DNA of 64,000 nucleotides from Roseateles sp. (GTDB taxonomy: Bacteria; Pseudomonadota; Gammaproteobacteria; Burkholderiales; Burkholderiaceae_C), in NCBI GenBank assembly GCA_015657635.1, contig JACDQM010000027.1:31312-95311 (forward strand), given 5' to 3'. Positions 10,956-21,153 of this stretch are shown one piece after another. The position numbers were made by a program, and so were the translations under genes. Each line of letters opens with the position of its first letter. Position 1 is the stretch's first letter. Under the pieces are notes generated by a model. That model was not told where the DNA came from, did not search any database, and saw only the letters and a list, made by a program, of their open reading frames with translations.

Positions 10956-11530
10956 TCCTCGATCCCGCGCTGCGCCGGCACGCCGGCCTTGAAGTGGTGC
11001 TTGACCATCGCCATCTCGGTGACGGTGTCGGCCAGCTCGATCAGCTCCGCGGGCGCGTTGCGGCCGGTGAGCACCACATGCACATGGGCCGGCCGCTCAC
11101 GCAGCGCCTGCAGCACCGGCTCCAGCGGCAGCCAGCCATAGCGCAAGGGATACATGATCTCGTCCAGCACCACCAGGAAATGCTCGCCGGCGCGGATCGT
11201 GGCTTCCGCGCGGGCCCAGCCGTCGCGCGCCAGTTGCGCGCTGTGCTCCAGGTCCTTGCTCTTCCACGAGAAGCCGTCGCCCAGGCCTTCGATGGGCACG
11301 CCCAGCTGCTCGAACATGCGGTGTTCGCCGAAGCGGGCGCTCGGCACCTTCATGAACTGGTAGATCTTGACCGCCTTGCCGCGTCCGTGCGCGCGCAGCG
11401 CCAGTCCGAAGGCGGCGGTGCTCTTGCCCTTGCCGTCGCCGGTGTGGACCAGGATCAGGCCGCGGCGCTCGGCGGTCGGGATGATGCGTTCGCGGTCGAC
11501 CGGGGGCTTTTCAATTTCCATCTTGCTCAC
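10952..11530 (-). CDS. cobO: Cob(I)yrinic acid a,c-diamide adenosyltransferase CobO
   Basis: The 192-residue BtuR/CobO/CobA-type enzyme attaches the 5'-deoxyadenosyl ligand to cob(I)alamin precursors using ATP. The P-loop is VHTGDGKGKSTAAFGLALR at about 31-49, followed by VKIYQFMK, WSK-like FSWKSKD, and VVLDEIMYPLRYGWL. The C-terminal FKAGVPAQRGIED is typical of the family. Its start region overlaps the end of bluB by 20 bases, and its stop overlaps cbiB by 4. Confidence 0.95.
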   Translation of the reverse strand: MSKMEIEKPPVDRERIIPTAERRGLILVHTGDGKGKSTAAFGLALRAHGRGKAVKIYQFMKVPSARFGEHRMFEQLGVPIEGLGDGFSWKSKDLEHSAQLARDGWARAEATIRAGEHFLVVLDEIMYPLRYGWLPLEPVLQALRERPAHVHVVLTGRNAPAELIELADTVTEMAMVKHHFKAGVPAQRGIED

Positions 11531-12173
11531 TCCAGGAATCAGTCATCAACAGCTCGTCAAGTGGTCGGCGCTGTCGCCAGTGTTCGAGCTCCAGCATCGG
11601 TGCGTCGTAGAAGCTGTCCACGGGCCCGAGACACAGCAGGCCCAGCGGCTGCGCGCCTTCGGGCACGCGCAACAACGCGCCCAGCGCTTGAGGTTCAAAC
11701 ATCGAGACCCAACCCAGGCCCAGGTTCTCGGCACGGGCGGCCAACCACAGGTTCTGCACCGCGCAGCCCAGCGAGGCAATGGCCATCTCACGCGGCATGC
11801 TGCGCCGGCCGAAGATGGTGCCGTCGTCCGGCGGCAGCACCAGGGCCAGCAATTCGGCGCATTCGCGCAAGCCCTCGACCTTCAGGCGCAGGAACTCGTC
11901 ACTGCGTCCGCCGAGCGCCTTGGCTGTGGCCTGGCGCTCGGCCTCGACCAGGCTGGTGATCTGGACGCGCAGCGCCGCATCACGGATGCGCAGCAGCCGC
12001 CAGGGCTGCATCAGCCCCACCGAGGGCGCCTGGTGCATGGCTTGCAGCATGCGCTGCAGCTGTTCTTCGGACACCAGCTGGCCCGGCTTGAAATGCCGGG
12101 TGTCGCGGCGCAGTGCAATCACGCGATAGATGTCATCGCGCTGGGCTTCGTCGAAGTGGTGCTGGGCATCCAT
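11511..12173 (-). CDS. bluB: 5,6-dimethylbenzimidazole synthase BluB
   Basis: The 220-residue nitroreductase-fold flavoenzyme fragments reduced FMN with oxygen to make 5,6-dimethylbenzimidazole. The N-terminal RRDTRHFKPGQLVSEEQL and APSVGLMQPWRLLRI match BluB rather than general nitroreductases. ENLGLGWVSMFEP and the C-terminal DELL follow. Its presence means the cell can make its own lower ligand aerobically, which fits cobT in the same operon. It starts 8 bases after the TonB receptor stop. Confidence 0.93.
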   Translation of the reverse strand: MDAQHHFDEAQRDDIYRVIALRRDTRHFKPGQLVSEEQLQRMLQAMHQAPSVGLMQPWRLLRIRDAALRVQITSLVEAERQATAKALGGRSDEFLRLKVEGLRECAELLALVLPPDDGTIFGRRSMPREMAIASLGCAVQNLWLAARAENLGLGWVSMFEPQALGALLRVPEGAQPLGLLCLGPVDSFYDAPMLELEHWRQRRPLDELLMTDSWSEQDGN

Positions 12174-12181
12174 GGCTGTGC

Positions 12182-14265
12182 TCAGAAGCTGCTGCGCAGC
12201 GAGACTCTCAGCGTACGCGCTTCCATCGGATGCACCAGCCGGCCGTCGATGCCCTCACCACCGCCGCAGCCCGGGCCCTCGGCCTTGCTGCAGGCGCGGC
12301 CCCAGTATTCGATGTCATTGGCGCGGCGGTTGAACAGGTTCAGCACATCCAGGCTCAGCTGGTAGCGGGTGTTGATGCGGTAGCCCAGCTTCAGATTGGC
12401 GGTCCAGTTGGTGGCCGACTTCTCGCTGCCGGTTTCCTCCAAGGCGTAAGAGCCCAGATAACGCAGCTTCAAGCCAGCAAACCAGGGGCCGGCCGGCGCC
12501 ACGGTGGCCGACAAGGAGGCGCTCACCGGGATGGCATTGGGCACGTGGCGCCCGCCGTTCTCCGCACGCACAAAACGGGCGCGTGACCAGGCCATGTCGG
12601 CGTCGATCAGCAACCAGCTCGTGGGGGCGAAGTCGTTGGACCATTCCATGCCGCTGCGCTTGGAGGCACCACGTGCCTCGGTCACACCTTCGTCGCCCAC
12701 AAAGACCAGCTCCGAATCCAGCTTGGCCTGCCACAGCACCAGACTGCTGTTCCAGCCCTTGGCGGGCCGCGCGCGCAGGCCCAGCTCATGGCTTTGTGTG
12801 CGCGCCAGCAGCGGCAGCAGGTCTTGTGCGCTGCCGTCGTTCGGATTGGTGGCGCTGGTCGCGCCGCGTACATCATTGGATCGGAAGCCGCGGCCCCATT
12901 GGGCATACAGCTCGGTGTTGCTGCTGACGCGGGCCACCAGACCCAGCTTGGGGCTCCATCGGTGCTGGCTGACGTGGCCGCCGTTGCTCAGATTAAATTG
13001 CCCAGCCACTGCCGTGCTGCGCGCCGAGAGCTGCTGCCAGCGCAGGCCGGCGTTGGCGCGCAGCCAGCTGTTGATCTGTGTACGTGCCTCGGCGAACAGG
13101 CCCACGGCGTTTTGCTCGATCTTGTCCGCACGCACGGTGTGGCTGCGCTGGCGGTTCACCGTGTCGTAAAGGCGAGCTCGGAGATGTGATCCTGGCGCCA
13201 TTGCAGGCCCCAGCTCGCTTCCATGCTGGGCGTTGGCCTGAAGCCATGGCGCAGCTGGGCGCCAACGATGCGTCGATGGTCGGCCTGTTCGTGCTGGTCA
13301 CCGTCCGGGCCTTTGATAAAACCCGAGGCGCCGGAGAACAGGTTCAGTGCGTTGTTGATCACATAGGCGCTGGCGCGCCAGTCCTGGCCTTGTGGCTCAT
13401 CGCTGCGCGCCCATTCGACCGAGAGGCTGTTGCGGTGTGTGACGCCGCCGTCGTTCTTCAAGAGTGTGCCGTAGCGGCCGATCTCGCCGCTCTGGATCGC
13501 ACGTTCGGGCACGTGCTCGCTGGCGCGCCAGCGTGCGCTGTAGCTGAGTGCGGTGATCGCCAGGCCGTTGTCGGCATCCCCCGTGGACAGGCGCAATACA
13601 CCGTTGCCGCGGTGCAGGCCTTCGGGCTGCTCCCAGGGGCCGTCGTAGCGGCTGGCTTCCAGCGCAGCCAGCAGCTGCCAAGCCTTGTTGTCACCCAGTT
13701 TGGTGCTGCCCGCAGCCAGGCCGCGGCGATACGCATTGGGGCCGATGCTGGCTTCGATGAAGGGGGCATCCAGGCCACGGGTGTAGCTGATCCGAGTTGA
13801 GCCGGTGGTGACGAAGTCGCCGTCTTCCGCCGCGTAGCTGCCCTTGCGGTACTGCAGGCTGGAGACCAGCTCGGGGATCAGGAAATTCAGATCCATGTAG
13901 CCCTGGCCATGCGCATGGCTGGGCATATTGGCGGGCATGCCCATCACCGTGGTGGCGAAGTCGCTGCCGTGGTCCAGATTAAAGCCGCGCAGAAAGTACT
14001 GGTTGGCTTTGCCGTCGCCGCTGTGCTGGGTGACGATCATGCCGGGCATGGCCTCCAGCAGTTCGGCAGGCCGCAGCAGCGGGCGCTGCGCCAGGCGTTC
14101 GGCCTTGACTTCACCCTCGGAGGCGCTGTCCGCGCGGCCCAAGGCGGCGCGGCCGTTGACCTGCACGCTGTCGAGCTGCTGTGGTTTGGCTGCTTGTTGT
14201 TCCTGCTGTGCGTGGACGGGCAGGGCCAGGAGGGCCGCCAAGGTGATGACTGAATTCTTCTTCAT
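12182..14265 (-). pseudogene. Second TonB-dependent receptor, split by one frameshift
   Basis: The predicted product, about 694 residues after repair, has a signal peptide (MKKNSVITLAALLALPVHAQ), a TonB box-like DSVQVNG, a plug domain with PAELLEAMPGMIVTQHSG and SHAHGQGYMDLNFLIPELV, and a beta-barrel ending in SLRSSF with the terminal Phe of outer-membrane proteins. The frame breaks near 13166-13174 (GTAAAGGCG on + strand), and one extra base restores HISELALYDTVNRQ. The start overlaps the CobN-like stop by 4 bases. It is distinct from BtuB at 23656. The cargo is unknown; a metal or tetrapyrrole is inferred from the linked chelatase. Confidence 0.85.
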
Positions 14266-17200
14266 GAGAGCACGGGAGATCGACCTTGTGTGCCGGAGCG
14301 GCGCGCCTGCCAGACGGCGCCCATGCTCATCAGCAAGGCCATGGCGACCCAGGCCAGGGCCTGGGAGAGCTGGTCTTGTAGCTGTGGCGGGGCCGGGTTT
14401 TGTTGTTGTTGCTGCTGCGGTGGCTGTTGCTCCAGCAACAGACCACGGGTGCTGGGGGGCGGTGGTACGGCGGCTGCAGCGGCAGCCGCGGGCGCGGCTT
14501 GTAGCACCGGCGTTTGCAGCTGGTTGGCGGCCCATTGCCGCACCGCAGCCAGTTCCTGATGCAGGCCCGCCTCACGGGCCAGCTCCTGGTAGGTGGCAGC
14601 CAGTTGTGCACGGGTGGCGGCGTCGGGCTTCCAGTAGCCCATGCGCTGGGCCTGGATCATGCGTTCCAGCGCTTGTGCATAGGCCTGTTTGTTTTGCTTC
14701 AGCCACTCGGGCAGACCCAGCTGCTGCTTGTCACGCAGCAAGGTGTCGTAGAGGCTTTGCCAGTGGTCGGGCCGCACGGTGTGCGGTGCGATGGCCTGCC
14801 AGCCCCAGGTGTATTGCACCGCCTTCAACACCTGCAGGGTGCCGGCCCAGCCTTCGGCCTTTTGGGCCTTCAACCAACCTGGGTGCAAATAGCGGGTCTG
14901 CATCTCCATCGCGATGCTGCTGCTGGCGCTCTCGGTGTACAGCTCCTTGCTGTCCTGCAGCTGGCTGATATGCAGACTCAGTCCTTGCTTGCGCCCGGCC
15001 GCCTTGGCCGCGGCGGACAGGCCGCCGAGGTACTGAAAAGGGTCGTCCGAGCTGAGCATGCCGTACAGATGTGAGCTGCGCGACATCAGGGCCGCATCGG
15101 TCTGCTTCAGGTGGGCGCCCAGGGCCTGTGCGGCCACTGCGGGCTGGCTCAAGCGCAGCGGCTCGCCATTCACATAAGGCTGGCTCATGCGCTGCAGGAA
15201 GAGCTGACCCAGGCGTGCATCGTCAGCGCGCAGGTTGTTGTGCTGGGTCGCTTCCGCAATGCCAGTGCCGTAATCGCCGCTGGCATTGCCGAACACGCGG
15301 GCCTGGGCCAGGGCTTGTGCTTCGGGCTTGCTCAGCCCTTGGCGGCGCAGCTCCGCCGCGACCACGCTGGTGTTGCGCGCGATCACATTGCCGGGCTCGG
15401 CGGCCGCCGCTGCCGCAACGGCCTGGTCCAGCAGACTCATCAGCGCCGGGAACTGATCGCGGTAGGAGCCGGTGATGCTCAGGAGCACGTCAACACGCGG
15501 CCGGCCTTTGAGTTCCGCCAGCGGCAGCGGCTTGACGCCAGTGGGGCGGCCGCTGTCGTCCCAGACGGGCTGAACGCCCAAGGCGGCCAGGGCCTGCGAC
15601 TCCATCAAGCCTTGGTGGCGCAGGGTCTCGCCCGCCCACAGTGACAAGGCCAGGCGCTGCGGTGGTTTGCCGGCCTTGGCCTGTTCTTCGTACCACTGCG
15701 CAAACAGGGTCTTGGCCACCTCATAGGCCTGCTTGGTGGGCAGGCGGCTGGGGTCCAGGCCAGTCAGGTTGCGACCGGTCGGCATGCTGTCGGGGTTGCG
15801 CAGCGGATCACCACCATAGGCCGCGGGCAGAAAGCGGCCGCGCAGCGCGGCCAGCAGACCGGGCATTTCACCCTCGGTGGCCAGGCGGCGTTCCAGCTCT
15901 TGCGCGCGTTCGGCCAGTTGCAGCAGGGCTGGTGTGTCGATGGCTTTGCGCGCCGCGCGGTTCGGCACGTAGCCTTCGGGTTCCGGCGGCCTCAAGTCCA
16001 GCACGCTGGCGGCCTGGGCATCTTTCAGCGCGAGCTTCAGCCAGCGGCCCGGCCGCGAACTTGCGACACCTTCGTAGCCGATCAGAAAAGCTTCGTCGAT
16101 GTCTTCACCCAGCGCTTCGATCAGGGGCTGGCGCAGCATCTGCAGAATGGTCGTGTGGCGCGCGCCTTCGTCCGGAACCTGGCCGAACACGGCCAGGCCC
16201 TTGGGCTGTGAGTGCTGCGCCATCCGGTCCAGCCAGGGGTGCAGCAGCTCAAGGAAGCCATTGAAGTCCGCAGCAATCTGCTTGGCCGTCCAGCCCAGGT
16301 CGCGGTGCAGCTGGTGCTCGACAAAGGCGCTGACCATCTGGCGCTCCAGCGCCTGCCGCGTCGGTCCGGCGTCCACGGTTTCCCATTCGTGCATCAGCTC
16401 ATGCATATGGGCCATGCGATTGTTGAAGCCGGCCGGTGCGAAGCTCGGCGTGCGATGGCTGACCATCACGGCACGGCCGCGACGTTTTGCCGTTAGGCCC
16501 TCGCCGAGGTTGTCGACGATGTAGGGATAGATCACCGGCACATCGCCCAGCGGCAGCAGGGCTTCGTCCAGGATGTCCAGTGCGCGCAGCTTGCCGGGCG
16601 CCCATTCCTGCGTGCCGTGGGTGCCGAAGTGGATCAGCGCATCGGCCTGGCGCGCCCACAGATAGGTGGCCAGGTAGTGATGCGAGATGGGAGTCTTGTT
16701 CTTGTGCATGAACGGGTCCTGCCCGCGCCGCAAGGTCTCTTCGCGCGGCGGCTGAGGCAGCACGCTCAAGGCACCGCGCTGTAGGCGTGGGATCACGAAG
16801 ACCGGGCGGCCTTGATGACTCACGACATAGCGGCTGCGGGCGGGCTCACCCCATTGCGCATTGATGCGCTGTCGCAGGGACGCTGGCAAAGTCATGAACC
16901 AGGCCTCGTAGTCAGCCAGCGGCAGTGCGGCGGCTTGATCGCGGGCCAGCAGGGCTTGCAGATCGGCGCTGGGATAGTAGGCGGCGATCAAGGGCTTCAG
17001 CTGCGCGATCCACTCGCCTTCAGTCTGCGGCTGTACGCCGTAGCCGGCCTCGCGCAGCCCCTTGGAGACGCTCTCGAGGCTGCGCGGCACGTTCAAAAAA
17101 CTGGCGCCGAAATGGTCACCGCCGGGCGGGTAGTTGTAGACAAAGGCCACCAGACGCTTGTCCGCGGCGGGTGTCGTCTGCAGGCTGATCAGGCGCTGGG

Positions 17201-18244
17201 CCTTGGCGACGACGGCATCGGCCTGGCGGCCGATCAACTGCGGCTCGCGGCCCTTGTTCGCATAGGCCACGACCATCAGCGGGTCGATCGCACCGGCACC
17301 TTCGGGCTGGGCGAAGTAAAAGGGCAGGTCGCTCATGCCCAGGCCGGTCTCGCTGGCCTCCCACTCAGCCGCGCCGCTGGAGCGGTAGGGCAGGGTCTGC
17401 AATAGCGGCGCGCCCCAACGCTCGAAAAGCGGCTGCAGGCCACCGGCCTGGGGGAGTAGCGCGTGATTGACGATGACCGAGGCATGCAGCTTTCCCCCCG
17501 GAAGTTCCATCAGCGCGGCCAGCGGTGCGCCGCTGAGGTGTGAGCTGAACACCGCATACGCCAGCAGGCCCTGGCTGTCGAAGCGCCGCAGCCAGTCGTC
17601 AATCCAGGCGGTAGCGCCCTGCACGAAGTGATGGCGGTGCAGCAGCAGGGCCACGGCGGGTCGCGTGTCGCCCTGCTCCTTGGCCCAGCGCGCCAGCGCT
17701 TGCACGTCGGCAAACAGAGCGGGGCACCCGGCAGATAGAGACCGCGCTGCGGCAGCAGGGCCGGCGCCGGCAGCTCGGGCGCACGCTGGCCGGCCAGTTG
17801 CGCCTTCAACAAGGCAAAGGCATGGCGGGTGTTGGCGATGCCGCCGGCCTGCAGATAGGCCCGCAGCGAACGCTCACCCGCTGCGGGCTCGCCAGCCGTG
17901 ACCCATAGCGGTGACTTCTCTGGCGCCAGGCTCGCACCCAACAAGGCCTTCAAACGTGTTTCGACACTGGCGTGCGGCGCGTCGATCCAGACCGCTTGCG
18001 CCTGGCTCAGAGCCTGAGCCAGCTCACGCGTCTGCCCGGCGTCGAGCGCCGTGCTGCGCAGCGGGTAATCCAGTGCCTTGAAGCTGAAGCCGGCCGCCAG
18101 CGCCTCACGTTCGATCAGCGCGCTGCGCGCGGCGGGCGTCACATCCAGCGTGATCCACAGCAGCAGGCCAGGCTTGCCACCGCTGGCGCCGGCCGGGGTC
18201 AGCAGCAGTGACAAGAGCATCAAGACCAGGCCAGCTCTGATCAC
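14262..18244 (-). pseudogene. Exported, membrane-anchored CobN-like chelatase, split by one frameshift
   Basis: The 1,327-residue product (after adding one base) belongs to the CobN/BchH/HmuS large-subunit chelatase family. Seen motifs include HFGTHGTQEWAPGKLRAL, YPYIVDNLGEG and VIYPYIVDN. Unlike cytoplasmic CobN it has a signal peptide (MIRAGLVLMLLSLLLTPAGA). At the other end are an Ala/Pro/Gln-rich linker and a final membrane helix (ALAWVAMALLMSMGAVW), placing the body in the periplasm with a C-terminal anchor. The frame breaks at the GGGG run 17721-17724. No CobS/CobT-type AAA+ chelatase partners are present. Function could be metal insertion or removal, as for heme-demetallating HmuS; the substrate is not known. 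Confidence 0.85.
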
Positions 18245-18561
18245 GGCTTGCCGACCTCGGGCACATAGATGAGTTGGCCGTCCTTGAGCTTGTAGGCCAC
18301 GCCGGCGCGCACGCCCTGGCCTTCGCTGCTGCCGCCATTGCCCTTGTAGCGAATCTCACGCCCGTTCTCGCGCACCACGATCTCCATGTCCGGCTCGCCG
18401 GCGCGTTTGATGATGGTGACGTTCTCGTTCGCGTCCTTCTGCTGCTGCAGTGCGACCGCCGTCAGCAGCGCTACCACCAGCACCAGGAACACATCGACCA
18501 GATTCACGGCCGACAGCATGGGGTCGTCGTCCTCTTCGCCAAGGATGGAGAGATGCTTCAT
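18241..18561 (-). CDS. DUF2149 protein, ExbD-like single-span membrane protein
   Basis: The 106-residue protein matches the DUF2149 pattern: DPMLSAVNLVDVFLVLVVALL near the N-terminus as the single membrane helix, then a soluble part ending in RYKGNGGSSEGQG, AGVAYKLKDGQLIYVPE. The helix starts VNLVDVFLVLV, which resembles the ExbD/TolR segment with its essential Asp (PFIDVMLVLL in ExbD). I infer it forms a channel subunit with the ExbB-like protein encoded upstream. It overlaps both neighbours by 4 bases, so the three proteins are probably made in fixed proportion. Confidence 0.85.
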   Translation of the reverse strand: MKHLSILGEEDDDPMLSAVNLVDVFLVLVVALLTAVALQQQKDANENVTIIKRAGEPDMEIVVRENGREIRYKGNGGSSEGQGVRAGVAYKLKDGQLIYVPEVGKP

Positions 18562-19022
18562 GCGAGGCCTCTGGATGCGCGGATGGCGACCAGCTCCGTC
18601 ATCAGCCAGCGACGGCGCACCGAGTACGCCACCAGGCCGATGGCGGCTGAGGCCAGCGCCAGCACCACGCCGGCGAAAGCGCCGCTGAATACCGCAAGCG
18701 CCTGCTGGCCCTGGCCAGCGGCCACGCTCTGCAGGGCGGGACCCAGCGGCACCATCGTTGCGATCAGACCCAGCAGCGGGCTGACGCGGCCCAGCAGGCG
18801 CAGCGGCTCCAACTGCCGGATGACCTGCAGCTCGATCTCCTCAAGAGGCTTGTCGGCATGGCTTTGCAGGCGGCGGTACTTGGGCTCGCGCCAGCGCTGT
18901 GCGGCTTCCATCAGTGTCGCGCCGGTCACCCATAAGGCAAAAACGAAACCCAGGCCGACAAGCAAGAGGACAGGCCACAGCAGGGCCTGGGCGATCTGGG
19001 CGAAACCTTGTTCGAGCATCAT
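18558..19022 (-). CDS. MotA/TolQ/ExbB-family proton channel protein
   Basis: The 154-residue inner-membrane protein has three hydrophobic helices: about 10-35 (LLWPVLLLVGLGFVFALWV), about 80-105 (VSPLLGLIATMVPLGPAL) and about 118-140 (FAGVVLALASAAIGLVAYSV). The SPLLGLIATMVPLGPAL segment is the conserved ExbB/TolQ core (usually LLGLLGTVxGM). ATG 19022 overlaps the cobB stop as ATGATG. It should pair with the DUF2149 protein and pass protons to power work in the periplasm or at the outer membrane. It is shorter than canonical ExbB (about 240). Confidence 0.87.
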   Translation of the reverse strand: MMLEQGFAQIAQALLWPVLLLVGLGFVFALWVTGATLMEAAQRWREPKYRRLQSHADKPLEEIELQVIRQLEPLRLLGRVSPLLGLIATMVPLGPALQSVAAGQGQQALAVFSGAFAGVVLALASAAIGLVAYSVRRRWLMTELVAIRASRGLA

Positions 19023-20317
19023 GAGCAGAAGAAGGCGGCGATGGCCTGCGGGTTGGATGGAAAGTAGTGGTGGATGTAGCTGGCGCGCAAGCTGCCCTTG
19101 GCATGGAGCGCCTCGGCAGCCCTGCCTGCGTTGGGATTGCTGGCGCGGGCCAAGGGTTCGAGTGGCGTGTCGAGCAGCGAGTAATGGAAGGTGTGGCCGC
19201 GCAGCGCACCTTCGGGCCACTCAATGTGCTGCAGGCCGAGCGCCGCCAGGCGCGCCTGCATCTGCGCGCGGCCGGGCATCAGGCCGGCCATCGGATGGGC
19301 CACGCCCTCGGCATCCGTCAGGCTTTCGACCAGGGTCAGCATGCCGCCACACTCGGCCAGCAGCGGCTTGTGTGCCGCCAGATGAGAGGCCAGATCGGAG
19401 AAAAAATGCGGATTGGCGCGCAGCGCTGGCGCATGCAACTCGGGATAGCCACCCGGCAGCCACAGCGCATCGCATTCGGGCAGGGCCTGCCCCTGGATCG
19501 GCGCGAAGCACAGCACTTCAGCGCCCAGCGCGCGCAGGCAATCCAGATTGGCCGGGTAGATGAAGGAAAACGCGGCATCCTGTGCCACCGCGATGCGGCA
19601 GCCCTTGAGCAGCGGCCGCGGCGCAGGCGCGGACTCGCGGTCGAAGCGCACCGGCTGGAAGTCGAAGCCGTTCGAGGCATCGCCCCAGGCCTGCGCCCAA
19701 CGATCCAGCTGTGCGTCCAGGTCCGGCAGTTCGAGGGCCTGGACCAGACCCAGATGCCGCTCAGGCAGGGCCAGGTCTTGCTGGCGCGGCAGCGCCGCCA
19801 CCAGGGGCAAGTTCGCAGGCAGGCCCTCGGCGACCATGCGGCCATGGGCTGCGCTGCCGACGCGATTGGCGACCACGCCGCACAGGCGGATGTCGCTGCG
19901 GAAGGTCTGCAAGCCCAGCGCCAGCGCAGCAAAGGTCTGGGCCATGGCCGAGGCGTCGATCACGGCCAGCACCGGCAGCCCGAAAGCTGCGGCCAGGTCG
20001 GCGCTGCTGGGCTGGCCGTCGAACAGGCCCATCACACCCTCGACCAGGATCAGGTCAGCGTTCTCTGCGGCTTCGGCCAGCAGCTGCTGGCAATGCACCA
20101 GGCCGCCCATGAACAGGTCGAGCTGATAGACGGGCTGGCCGCTCGCACGTGCCAGCACCATGGGGTCGAGGTAGTCGGGGCCGGTCTTGAAGACGCGCAC
20201 TCGCTTGCCGCTGTTGCGTGCATGGCGCGCAATCGCGGCGGTGACACTGGTTTTGCCGGCGCCGGAGCTGGGCGCGCTGACCATCAGGGCAGGGCAGGAG
20301 ATCATCAGGTCCTTCAA
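19019..20317 (-). CDS. cobB: Cobyrinic acid a,c-diamide synthase CobB/CbiA
   Basis: The 432-residue glutamine-dependent amidotransferase amidates the a and c carboxylates of cobyrinic acid. The N-terminal dethiobiotin-synthetase-like part has the P-loop VSAPSSGAGKTSVT and KTGPDYLDPM. The C-terminal class I amidotransferase domain has LLAECGGMLTL with the catalytic Cys and ends near SYIHHYFPSNP. The start overlaps the btuD stop by 4 bases. Since no corrin-ring genes are in the window, its substrate must come from ring synthesis encoded elsewhere or from salvage. Confidence 0.94.
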   Translation of the reverse strand: MKDLMISCPALMVSAPSSGAGKTSVTAAIARHARNSGKRVRVFKTGPDYLDPMVLARASGQPVYQLDLFMGGLVHCQQLLAEAAENADLILVEGVMGLFDGQPSSADLAAAFGLPVLAVIDASAMAQTFAALALGLQTFRSDIRLCGVVANRVGSAAHGRMVAEGLPANLPLVAALPRQQDLALPERHLGLVQALELPDLDAQLDRWAQAWGDASNGFDFQPVRFDRESAPAPRPLLKGCRIAVAQDAAFSFIYPANLDCLRALGAEVLCFAPIQGQALPECDALWLPGGYPELHAPALRANPHFFSDLASHLAAHKPLLAECGGMLTLVESLTDAEGVAHPMAGLMPGRAQMQARLAALGLQHIEWPEGALRGHTFHYSLLDTPLEPLARASNPNAGRAAEALHAKGSLRASYIHHYFPSNPQAIAAFFCS

Positions 20318-21153
20318 GCGTTGAGTGCCAGCCAGCGGTCCTGCACCTGCAGGATCAGCAGGCGCTGCTGGAACACCTGCTGCAGTGCCGCGTGCGTGGC
20401 CGGGTCGGACGGTGCGCCCTGGTGCACGATGCGGCCGGCGTCCATCACCACCAGGCGGTCGGCCTGCAAGGCGATGTTCAGTTCATGCAGCACGCTGACC
20501 ACGGCGGCGCCGCAGCCGGCGCGGCCGCGCACGATCTCCACCCAGTCGCTTTGATGCGGCGGGTCCAGATGCGCCAGCGGCTCGTCCATCAGCAGCAGCA
20601 TCGACTGCACCGCCAGCGCACGCGCCAGCAGCACGCGCTGGCGCTCGCCGCCGGAGAGCCGGCCCAGCGGACGCTCGCGCCAGTCCCAGCACTGGGTCTG
20701 CTCCATGGCCTGGCGGGCTGCGGCATGGTCGGCGGCATTCGGCGGGGCCAGCCAGGCCTGGTGCGGCAAGCGGCCCAGCATCACCACCTCGTAGGCGCTG
20801 AGCTCATCGGTGCTGCTCTCGTTCTGGCCCAGCCAGGCGATCTGGCGGGCGCGCTCGCGGGGGCTCCAGCTGGCCCAGGGGCGCTGCTGCAGCTGCAGCT
20901 CGCCATCGAAAGGCAGCAGGCCGGCCAGCGCGCGCAAGAGTGTGGATTTGCCGGCGCCATTGGGGCCGACAATGGCGGTCCACCCAGCTTGATCCAGCTT
21001 CAGTTGCAGCTCGTGCAGGATTTGCTGGCCGCCCAGTCGCAGCGACTGCAGGCGAAGGTCCAGCGCCGGGAGCGCGGGCACGGCGTCGGTCAGGTGACCC
21101 TCGCGCTGATCGCGCTCCGGTGCCAGCGCTTTGGCGCGGCCATGCGCGCTCAC
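20314..21153 (-). CDS. btuD: Cobalamin ABC transporter ATP-binding protein BtuD
   Basis: The 279-residue ATPase powers BtuC-mediated uptake of cobalamin from the periplasm. Walker A is VGPNGAGKSTLLRAL, the signature motif is GRLSGGERQRVLLAR, and Walker B is MLLLMDEPLAHLDP. The start is inferred as GTG 21153, which overlaps the btuC stop (GTGA). The frame stays open far upstream, but that stretch is only the shadow of btuC. A later GTG before PALPALDL would remove about 25 residues. It overlaps cobB by 4 bases. Confidence 0.92.
   Translation of the reverse strand: MSAHGRAKALAPERDQREGHLTDAVPALPALDLRLQSLRLGGQQILHELQLKLDQAGWTAIVGPNGAGKSTLLRALAGLLPFDGELQLQQRPWASWSPRERARQIAWLGQNESSTDELSAYEVVMLGRLPHQAWLAPPNAADHAAARQAMEQTQCWDWRERPLGRLSGGERQRVLLARALAVQSMLLLMDEPLAHLDPPHQSDWVEIVRGRAGCGAAVVSVLHELNIALQADRLVVMDAGRIVHQGAPSDPATHAALQQVFQQRLLILQVQDRWLALNA

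Noticed and set aside
14262..18244. Aerobic cobaltochelatase subunit CobN
   Set aside because: Signal peptide and membrane anchor place it in the periplasm, and CobS/CobT chelatase subunits are absent; a CobN-like exported chelatase is the safer call.
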